From: Gigaspora rosea
Lineage: Eukaryota > Glomeromycota > Glomeromycetes > Diversisporales > Gigasporaceae
DNA: 64,000 nucleotides
Assembly: GCA_003550325.1 (NCBI GenBank)
Contig: QKWP01000683.1
Span: 103,103 to 167,102, forward strand
Reading direction: 5' to 3'
Positions within the stretch are counted from its first letter, which is position 1; every line of letters starts with the position of its first letter. Positions 45,604-54,508 of this stretch are shown here, one piece after another. Made by a program: the position numbers and the translations under genes. The notes beneath the pieces are model-generated. The model saw only the letters and a list, made by a program, of their open reading frames with translations, did not search any database and had not been told where the DNA came from.

Positions 45604-46276
45604 ATATAGTTCGTAATTAATGAGATCTGTTAGATATCAATAATATACTAGATCCATGTGATCTATAAGATCACTAATATCAGTGTGATCCATATGATTA
45701 AGAGGATTATTGTGATCACTGTGATCTATGCGATCTATGTGATTTCTTGGCTTTGGAGTTCACATGTTCTAATATCTCGTAACATACCTGTCCAATAATA
45801 TTATATGACAAATTCTAGATTTAACAGTATGGCAGTTTATTTTTACAAAGCACTCTTCAATTTTCTAAGTTTAAAGCAGAAAAATAATAAAGCTAAGAAG
45901 AATCATACTTTCAAAATAGGTGTTTTGTTTTATTTTTATGTATATACTATTTGTCTTATTTCATTAAAAACTTTTTTATAAAAGTTCAACTTACTAAACC
46001 TCTTAACAATTATAAATTGCTAAATGTTAAATGAAGTTGCAGATAACTATAAGATATTTAGTAGTTGTGAGCTAAATTAGTACATTCAAATAAGTATTAT
46101 TAGAATTTAAACATGTTAAAAAAAACTATTATTAACAAAGCTAGTTTTTTAGATATGTAGTTTTTTAGATACAGTTAGATCTCTTTATAATTACCAAGTT
46201 AGTTACAAACTAATATGGTAATAAAATTTAAATGTGATTATAATTTAAACCTCTATATAATCACAGTTATATTAAA

Positions 46277-47425
46277 TTTTTTTTTTTTTTTAAGAACGCC
46301 CTTATTACTGGGGGTTAAACTTTATTAATTTTATATCATTATTACAATGTTATACAATTATATCATTTTTCCAAACCAATACTCAGACTACTTCATTTGT
46401 AAGAGAAGTTTTACCTATAACATTGAACTCTCGTAAGGGAAGTAACAAAAATTAGGTGATTTTTTAGAGGGGGGAGGGGGTAAAAAAAGTTGAAATTATA
46501 TATAAGAACCTGACTATTTATATATTAAGAAAGAGAGAGGGGGTAGTCCTCTGATAAAAAATAATTAGGTGATTAATGACACTGCCCTAAGTTACAATTT
46601 CAGGATTTTTTATGCTTTAGAACCTTACTTTATTCATCTAACCCTGCATTCTCCGCATCTCTTATACTGGTCTTAGTAACTTCCAAATAGGTAATCAGAG
46701 ATTATCTGCCATATTCATAATATCGTTATTAAATTTACTTCCTGTTTGGTAGCTTAGGAAGCCCTACCAGTTTTTGAGCGCACTATTACTAATATAACAG
46801 TCCAACTAACTTTTTTTTCAACTACCTAAACTCGATACTTGGAATGGGTAATTTCCTAATTAACGTCTTTCAGGCAATAGTATGCACACCATCTATCCTA
46901 TAAAGAGACTCCTGTGTGTTGGTTAGGTATGGGCTATGTTGCGTAACTATAGTTACTCTCAACTAGGTTTGTAGTACTAAACCTACTTCTATTTTTCATC
47001 TGAATTGATTGGTGTTTAATGTTGGTATGCCTTGCAATGCTGTTATACCTTGTTCGTATTTCTACTACCATCCCGGTGCTTCCTGTATTCGTGTTTTTAC
47101 ATGTCTCTAAGTATAGTGGCTTCTCCTCTCTGTATTTGTAAATTCCTATTTGAGTTCTTCTGCATATACCAGAGGTGTTCCTAGCTAATAACCAGTTTCA
47201 TGCGCCTTATTTGTGTTCATCGCTTCTCTCACCAAATACATGATGCCTACTTTTCTCTACAAAAGACCGCAGATCAGAAACTTTTTATCCAAACTAGTAT
47301 TAACATAAACTTACACCAAGTATGGGACAAATATTCGCAAACTTTTACCTTTGCTAAAATTTGAACCAGAAACCTCTAGTGTTGGAGTGGGCACCTAGAC
47401 CACTAGGCTACGGGACCCACACTCC
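46277..47425 (-). repeat. tRNA-headed, poly-A-tailed retroposon (SINE-like)
   Basis: AGTTATATTAAA flanks both ends (46265-46276 and 47426-47437). On minus, the head contains GTAGCCTAGTGG, a perfect A-box, and TCTGGTTCAAATTTT, a good B-box, about 30 bases apart. The tail is a run of A preceded by AATAAA. Without the nested Harbinger-like MITE it is about 1 kb, long for a SINE. I see no coding domain. Confidence 0.75.
46437..46587. mobile_element. PIF/Harbinger-like MITE, copy 3, nested in a retroposon
   Basis: It runs from GGGAAGTAACAAAAATTAGG to AATTAGGTGATTAATGACAC and TGCCC, with TAA on both sides (46434-46436 and 46588-46590). It is closely similar to copy 1. Confidence 0.7.
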
Positions 47426-47439
47426 AGTTATATTAAAAT

Positions 47440-47864
47440 TTTTATAAAGTAATTATAAAAATTTATAATAAAAAAACTATTATGAATCATTAAATAGAAT
47501 ATTTATTACCCACAATATATTATAATACAAATATTATTTTATTTTTTTTTTACTATAAAATAGGCTACTATCTAAAATAAGCTACCTCCTTTCTTTTGGT
47601 CAAAAAACTTAAAAACATTCTTGATCTGAAAATAAATATTCTATAATTAACAATAGTCACTATATAGTAAAGTCCAAATTCTTTTATGTAAATCAATTAT
47701 TATTGCTTAAATAAACTTTTTCAGATGATCGAATATTTTTACTTTAAAAATTTCATAAATCAGTTAACTTTTTATTATTTGACTTTTAATTTTTACTTTT
47801 AATGAAAAAATTAAAATTTGTTAAAAAAATATATTCAGCAACATAAAAATTAAAAGTAAATAAA
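47440..47864. repeat. AT-rich spacer with a decayed AAAATAAGCTAC-family MITE
   Basis: TACTATCTAAAATAAGCTAC near 47567 and the following text resemble the left third of the TA-flanked MITE at 39125. The right part is too diverged to place. Nothing else is seen. Confidence 0.4.
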
Positions 47865-48470
47865 GGGTGTGGTGACTTTGGAAAGTTGGTAAGTTGTTAT
47901 CTCCAAGTGGCAGCAGGTCTAGGTTCAATCCCACTGGCAATGCTTTTGAAAAAATAGACCTATGTTCTAGTAATCATTTTCTGTTGATCGATTGGGTATA
48001 TTACCTGTAGTTCTTGGTTACCATCTCGAATAAGAGCTTTCGAGTGAAGTTGTGTTCTGTGATGCAGACAAATCTGAGGAACCGGAAAAATGGAAACACA
48101 TTTGGCAAGTCCCGAATAAGGAGGTAGCAAAGTTCTTTGATAGTGCTACCAAAATGGATTATTGGACCAAAGCCAGAAAACCGAACATCGACCTTAGGGA
48201 CAAGATCTACCAACCTGGCTATTGGAGTCGTACCGAAGAAAAAGGACTTATGTTATAGAAGTAGGTACCAGAAAGAAAAAAACCATAATGGCACCTAATG
48301 CCGAGTAGATCAACCCTTCCGGGCCAACTGGATTGGAAGTCTGGAACGTGTTGGGGGAGGACCAGTAGGAAGGTAATGGTGGGTACCGGGTTGGAGTGAC
48401 TTTACAAGGGCAGAAGTAGATATCAGTAGCGATTGCAGGTAGAGTGCCTAGCAAAGCACTTAGTGGCATG
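47865..48470 (+). repeat. tRNA-headed SINE, plus copy
   Basis: The head GGGTGTGGTGACTTTGG contains GCAGCAGGTCTAGGTTCAAT and CCC, a near-consensus B-box. The body, less AT-rich than the surroundings, matches the minus copy at 19245-19860 and lacks the Harbinger-like insert found there. Open frames inside have no recognisable motif. The 3' end is approximate. Confidence 0.65.
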
Positions 48471-49680
48471 CTACTGTGGCATGCCTTTGATATGCCAAAA
48501 TCTTATTTGGCATACCACCTTTATAAATTGGTTATACAAATATAAACACTACTACTACTATAAATAGTTAATGGGCAATAAAAATTCATATTAGTCGTTT
48601 AAATTACAAAATGAGCTATAAGCTAGAAATTAGTTTTGCGAACTATTCTAGCTGAATTTCCATACTTGGAATGTAATTAATGTGATTTTGTAACTTCCAC
48701 AGCTATATTTTCACAAGCATTGAGATTTGAGACTGAAATGATTTTCAAAATAATCAACTTTTAATTTTAAAAGATCTTTTATTTTGTTTAATATATAGTA
48801 TTATACAAAGTAATAATAAAGACATATATTATTAATAAAATTAGACTTCTTTTAATACATCTTTTAAAGTAACTAAGCTCTTGTGCATTAAAAGAAATTT
48901 AACAAAATTTTATTTGTACATTTGCTAATTTGAAAGGTTTAGTATCTAAAATTTTTACTATATAGTTACTCGTTAATTAATATTAACGATCATCATTTGT
49001 GAGATACCTGCACTATTAAAGCTTCTCGCACTTAAACTTTCTATTATTCAGTAAATAATATAAACAGTAAAGTACCTTGTTTATGCAAATAATATTGTTG
49101 GGAATCACCTGCAAATTTATCTATTATATACTGCACCAATGTGATCGCTGACATGTTCGGAGGAGCTAACCCAGAAAGAGTAAATTAAAGGCTATTTTGT
49201 TGCTGATAAAACAAAAAAAAAAGGAGAATAATAAAACTAAAATAGGCATAAGCTGTGTTAAAACACGAAAAAAATCAAATGCACTGAGATAGACAAAGAA
49301 AAAACGAATCATAAACTTCCTGTTGATAGCCCAGTTCGAAATTAATCAGCTAATTTTTTTTTTAAGATATACCAAAAATTATAAAATGAATGTGTTAATA
49401 AAGAATTATAATTCTTGGGTTAATAATAACTCAAAACTCATATTGAATAAATTGATATATGTAATTATTTTTTCATAATTAACATCCTTTTAATTCCAGT
49501 TTCGTTGAGATTGCAAATACAAAATTTTCATTGCACTATATTTTAAGGTACTGATACTGAATAAATCGAAAGAAATTCTTTAAATTTATTAATATAGTAT
49601 TAATATAGAATTAAATCATATAATTTATAATAAAAATTAACATTTCGTACTTCTTTTAAACCATTATCAAAATAAATATC
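48471..49680. other. AT-rich spacer upstream of the hAT transposase
   Basis: Sequence at 48460-48530 is rich in GGCATG/GGCATACC motifs. The rest shows no gene and may include the 5' part of the hAT element, but I could not find its terminal inverted repeat. Confidence 0.35.
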
Positions 49681-52080
49681 ATGCAATCACAAGCTCTATC
49701 TGGTTTTACTCTTCCCAATATAATGACTTATGATAATCGTTGGGCTGGCTTTTGGCGTTCTCTAAAAAAAATCTCTGGTAATAAATATATAGCAAAATGC
49801 ATCTATTGTAACTATGAGTTATCTGGCAGACCTGAAAATCTTCATAATCACGTTCTTAATTGTAGTAACTGGTCTGTTACCGAAAAAACTAACTATATTC
49901 AAAATGCTATTAGTTTTGCTTCTAAAACTCGCAAAAAAGTTAAAGCTAGTTTCATTCTTGATGAAGAAGAGTCTAAGTATATTATTATCAAAAATTATAA
50001 TATATATATAGATGTTTAAACTTAACTAACAAAAACTATTTGATCTCATTTAAAAATATCAAAAAAGTATAATTAATTGGTGTACAAAATCTTTATCATT
50101 AGATCAAAAAACCAAATTAGATCAAAAGTTACTCAATGCTATTATCTATAGTAATCTTTTTTTTAAGATCATTATGAACCCCTATTTTCTTGAATTTATC
50201 AATGAATTGGCCCCCAACTATGACCTTCCCCCTGATGAAACATTAATAACTAATGTTCTTCATTATTCGTTCTCAATTTACTTTGCTAATAAGCTTGAAA
50301 TTATAACTACTTTAACGGATATTACTCTTGTATTGGATGGATGGCAAGATGTGTCCAGAAATTTCATCTATAGTTTTATGGCCTTGAAAGAAAACCAAGA
50401 ATATGTATTAGATATTACTGATTTATTAGCTAATCAACATACTGCAATATTTCTTTAAGAAACAACTTAAAAAGTCTTGCAAGCAAACTCGATCTCTTTG
50501 AATTCAGTTACTGTATATTCCCGAAAATAAGCTACATTTTTTGGTCCAAAAATTACATGAAAAACATGAGGTAGCTTAGTAGTAGCTTATTTTTAATGTA
50601 TAGATTTTTTGAAAAAATTAAACATTGTACTAATAAAAAGTTGTTCAAATGACTCCAAATTTTTACTATAAGTGTATTTTGATGCGCTGAACAACTTTAC
50701 TTAATCGAACTTTTAAAGTTTACTTAGTAAAAAAAAGTTTTATATGTAACAACTGCTAATACAGTTTTTAAGATTTTTGAAAAAAATTAGAGAGTAGCTT
50801 AAGCTTATTTTTGGGAATATACGGTATTAATTGTGTTATGAATAATTCTTCAGTTATGATAAAAATGAGAACTAATCTAAAAGAAGATAATTGCAAAGAA
50901 TATCTTATCGTTTTAATCTATACTTACAGTTATTAAGAATAATCAAAAACTTATTAATTTTTTTACTTTTTCTCATATATGACTCCAAATATTATATGAC
51001 TGATAAAAAAAAGAAGAATTGAATCATTCACTTACGACATTCTGCGAAATGAGATGGTATTGTATTCTCTTGCAAAAGTCTGTTTAGGTGTGAAGAACTT
51101 TGAAAGAAGATTTCTTTACTGTGCCAATCTTAGTAGAACTGAGAACTACCTTACAATCTGATCAGAAATTCAAAATATTATTGCTAGCCACCATTATTTT
51201 GCTGACAATGACATGTTAGTTTCAGTACTTGTTCCCATTGTAGATGCCATTGGTCATCTAGAATCAAGAAATTCAATATTCATTATATTACTTCCATAGC
51301 AAGTATTCCAATAAATGGGTTTAAAGAGCATGCTTTAGTGGCAATTGACAAACGGGCTTGTGAATTCTCTGATAGCATTTACTTCATTGCATTATTTTTG
51401 TCACCAAACCACAAGCAACTTGCAATATCAAAAAAAATGTCTAGAGATTCAATTGTTATGGCTTGTTTAAATTTGGCGAAGTTCTGGTACTTTGATAAAA
51501 AAGAAACAACGCTTTTGTTCAAAGAGCTTATCAACTATAAAAATGACGATCCACTTTTTGATACTTACAAAAATATTCCGAATATTAATCCTAGAAACTT
51601 CTAGATGCAATTTACTGGAAGTCCCCACTTCTACGTTGTTTTGCAGTAAAAATTTTTGCAATTGTTCCACACTTAACAGCTATTGAACACATATTTTCTA
51701 GTTTGGGGTTGGCCAAAACAAAATTGCGAAATAGAATGTTTCCTATTTTGATGGAAATGATTGGAATGCTTTATCACAACCTTCATCAAAGGTTACCTAA
51801 AGCATTAGAAGAAAAAAATAAAATAAAGGACCAAGTTTTGTCTGCTAATGATACAAATACAACAGATACTAGCGTTGATATTTTCTTTGAGGAGTATTTT
51901 GATGCAGAGGAAGTGCAAGTTGAAGTGGTTAATATTGTTTTAAAAGATGATCTAATAATGGAAATTTCTTTGATATTATGCTTTATGAACAAAACCAAGG
52001 AATAAATGAATGAAATTCAACTATTCATTAAATATCTATCTCTAGTAATAAGGATTGGTCAATTGATGACATTCTTGAAG
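49681..52080 (+). pseudogene. hAT-family transposase, decayed and interrupted by a MITE
   Basis: The first open piece (49681-50019) is a BED zinc finger: W21, F24 and W25, then C40-x2-C43, H57 and C61 (KCIYCNYELSGRPENLHNHV). The next piece (50174-50458) contains TLVLDGWQDV, the strand with the first catalytic Asp of the RNase H-like fold. Later pieces (51338-51604) contain HALVAIDKRACEFSDSIYFI, and 51600-51800 holds the C-terminal dimerisation region (AIVPHLTAIEHIFSSLGLAK, then RNRM). A 314-bp MITE sits at 50511-50824. Frame changes and stops separate the pieces, so this copy is dead. Its relation to the hAT-type non-autonomous elements of the window is unproven, since their ends were not found around it. 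Confidence 0.85.
50511..50824. mobile_element. AAAATAAGCTAC-family MITE, copy 2 (TA target)
   Basis: It runs from CTGTATATTCCCGAAAATAA to TTATTTTTGGGAATATACGG, flanked by TA (50509-50510 and 50825-50826). It is 314 bp, structured like copy 1, and interrupts the hAT transposase gene. Confidence 0.85.
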
Positions 52081-52140
52081 CCTAGAAAATATAATAAACA
52101 TGCCTAAAAGGCTTTTTTTTAATAAATATAAATAGGAGGA

Positions 52141-52345
52141 ATGTATTTGTCACCCCTTGTGACATAGTTTTTTGTCACAGGTTTATTTATAACTCAAAAC
52201 TTTACTAAAATAATACCTATTGCACTTCTAACAAAAAATGATTCTCTCACAATTTTGTATTAATTTTAATTTTAATTCTAATTTTAACTTTATTTTACTT
52301 TAATGGCCTTATTGTCCATGACAGTCACAGGAGTGACAAATGCAT
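52141..52345. mobile_element. MITE with ATGTATTTGTCAC ends
   Basis: ATGTATTTGTCACCCCTTGT on the left is mirrored by CAGGAGTGACAAATGCAT on the right. TGTGACA/GTCACA words recur near both ends. It is 205 bp and non-coding. Confidence 0.65.
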
Positions 52346-52499
52346 TTTTTTATATAAATATATATGTTTAATTTTATAGCATTAGTATATAAAAGTTTTA
52401 AATAACTGACCGAATTTAAAGAGTATCAAACTTGAATAAAAAATCCCAAGTTTGGTTTATTAGCACGTGATAAATTTTTTTCTTTTGTTCGTAATTCCT

Positions 52500-52705
52500 T
52501 AAATGTTTCATGAATTCGGTAAACTTCACCGAAAAATACTTATTCGACACCAATTTAGCTGACGACCATTTCAATAACAGCCCACTTCCACAACAGGCTA
52601 TTTTCCTGACAACCCATTTTTCTAATATCTTATTTTCCCGAATCCTTTTCACTAACAACCCATTTTGCTAACAGCCACTTTCTTGATATCTCATTTTGTC
52701 GACAG
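52500..52705. repeat. Degenerate array of TTTCCTGACAACCCATTTT-like units
   Basis: Units such as TTTCCTGACAACCCATTTTT, CTAACAACCCATTTTG and CTAACAGCCACTTTCTTG follow each other with divergence. The consensus is shared with 1560-1935 and, less closely, 33523-33770. Confidence 0.6.
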
Positions 52706-53155
52706 CTATTAATGAAGCTTCACAAATAGATTAGCTTTATATTACGTAAATGATAAAAAGATGATGGAAATTATTCAAATTATTATAGACTGTGGGAATA
52801 CCATTTTTGATTTTCTATATTGCCAAAAAACCATAGAAAAATTTAAAATAAGATGATAGTAATCAATCTATTATTATTGCTATGAATTAATAATCAGTTG
52901 TTATCTATTTATATATATATATTATTTTTTTTAAAAAAAAAATATCTGATTCTCATTTGTATCTTTGAAATTAGATATGGAAGATGTTATACATGCATTA
53001 GTGAGACGCATACTATATATATATAAAGGAGTAAGTATTAAGTTAAAAGTTAAAATTTAATTAATGATAAGAAAAAATAAACTAATACTTATTTATTGGC
53101 AAGGTTGCCGCATCAAGACCCAAGCCTTTATGTTCGGGACAACTAATTTAACCAA
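52706..53155. other. AT-rich spacer with no gene seen
   Basis: No coding frame or paired ends were noticed. TA-rich microsatellite-like stretches lie near 52905-52925 and 53010-53025. Confidence 0.35.
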
Positions 53156-53157
53156 TA

Positions 53158-53750
53158 CTGTATATAGTGTTCTGCAGACCTGATCCGGATCCATACTCAT
53201 CGCATCCCAAAAATCAAGGATCCGGATTCGGTCTGTCGGATTCAAATCCATATAAAGACCCGAAAAGATCTGAAAATCCGATCCTTCATATGTAAAGAGT
53301 TCTTCAGATCCGGTCAGAATCCGGATCCGTATATTTAAACAATAATTCGAATTTATACTTGGACCCGATTTGAAATTTCAGATCGGATTCAGATCTTTAA
53401 AAATATCTGTTCGATCCGATTCGTGCGGAACACTAACTGTATATGTCCGAAAATAGCTACTACCTAAAATAAGCTACCCCTGATTTTTTTTAAAAATTTT
53501 AAAAAATCTGTTAGCAGTTGCTACATATAAAACATTTTTTTCTACTAAGTAAATTTCAAAAAGTCGAATAAGTAAGTTGTTCAGTGTATCAAAATACACT
53601 TATAGTAAAAATTTGGTGTCATTTGGATAACTTTTTATAAGTACGTTTTTTAATTTTTTCAAAAAATGCTATATTTCGAAAATAAGCTACTTTACGATTT
53701 TTTGTGTAATTTTTTGGCCAAAAAGATAGCTTAATTTGGAACACATGCGG
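53158..53750. mobile_element. AAAATAAGCTAC-family MITE, copy 3, split by a hAT MITE
   Basis: TA flanks the start (53156-53157) and end (53751-53752). The first seven bases CTGTATA are separated from the rest by the hAT-type MITE at 53165-53435 and its target duplication. The remainder (53437-53750) matches the 314-bp copies. Confidence 0.75.
53165..53435. mobile_element. hAT-type MITE rich in GATCCGGAT, nested
   Basis: TAGTGTTCTGCAGACCTGAT and the reverse complement of the right end, TAGTGTTCCGCACGAATCGG, are flanked by ACTGTATA at 53157-53164 and 53436-53443 (perfect 8-bp duplication). GATCCGGAT-like motifs recur throughout. Confidence 0.85.
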
Positions 53751-53759
53751 TATCTCCTA

Positions 53760-54027
53760 TGTAATTATATATGTTGTGAGGATGTAGTTTGTACCTTTCT
53801 TATAAATATATCAACTATACGCTACTAATACCAACTAAAACTACTCTAACTTAACCCTAATAATGGTGAAAGGCGACGATTGAGGCATGGATTGACTTGG
53901 TCCGAGTAATTAAGATTGAAATAGAGCTCTTAGATTATGTCATGAGGCTCTAATACAAGGTCACAGGATTTTGGGATGTTTATGCAATATCACGTATTGG
54001 TAGGTTATTGGTTTATAATAATAATAG
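53760..54027. other. Spacer before the second Ty3/gypsy element
   Basis: AT-rich sequence with CTTAACCCTAATAATGGTGA near 53850. No gene seen. Confidence 0.35.
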
Positions 54028-54508
54028 TGTTACAGTACTAGAAGCCTTCTTTAATTCCGATAAAGTAACAATCACACGGCTCCTGAGATCCCCGACTTTG
54101 GGGTGTGAAGCGGTGTGCAAAAGGAAAGTATAGTTTCTTTTATGTCTGTAAGAAACTATACACTTCTCTAAGGCAGTTCGGTATAAAACAACAAGAGATA
54201 ATATACAGTTTATTAATTTAACAAGAGGGCTATTCCAAGGTGTCTGTTCTTTAGAAATCCTAAGAGTTTATTAATAATAATAGAAGAGGGTAATAAATAT
54301 AAAGGAAAGTATAAAATACAATGTCTGGATCTGTCTAAAACTTTTTTTTTTTTTTTTTTTTTTTAAAGCGAGGTCTTGGCTCAGGTTTTATTATTATAAT
54401 ATACGTAGTTACATCTAATTGCTTGTGTGTACATATATATTTTCAAAACTAAAGCTTGGGCTAGTTTACCCACGACCCATACTTTGCTAGGCAGGGTCAA
54501 AGACCTCA

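Larger units (their letters stand above)
36479..45826 (-). mobile_element. Ty3/gypsy LTR retrotransposon fossil with both LTRs
   Basis: The element is bounded by TG...CA-type LTRs and flanked by GTAT on both sides (36475-36478 and 45827-45830). On minus, the order of recognisable parts is protease-like (43.5-43.3 kb), reverse transcriptase and RNase H (42.6-41.3 kb), integrase (40.4-39.5 kb) and a small extra frame near the 3' LTR (38.8-38.5 kb). A clear gag is not seen. A primer-binding-like TGGTGGTAACTG follows the 5' LTR, and a purine-rich tract precedes the 3' LTR. It is broken, with probably more than ten breaks. The LTRs differ at roughly 8% of aligned positions by eye, so it is moderately old. 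Later insertions lie at 36903-37933, 39125-39442, 43941-44116, 45019-45243 and 45365-45603. Confidence 0.9.
44627..45826 (-). repeat. 5' LTR of the Ty3/gypsy fossil
   Basis: It begins TGTTACACCCAAACTATC and ends TTCTAGATTTAACA. It holds two insertions (45019-45243 and 45365-45603) absent from the other LTR. The core is about 720 bp. Confidence 0.85.

Noticed and set aside
47340-47425. Functional tRNA gene on minus
   Set aside because: It sits at the 5' end of a 1-kb retroposon with target duplication, and the 3' half of the acceptor stem is not present after the B-box.
48001-48469. Overlapping open frames on both strands near 48.0-48.5 kb
   Set aside because: They lie within a SINE body, and the sister copy at 19.2-19.9 kb does not keep the frames.
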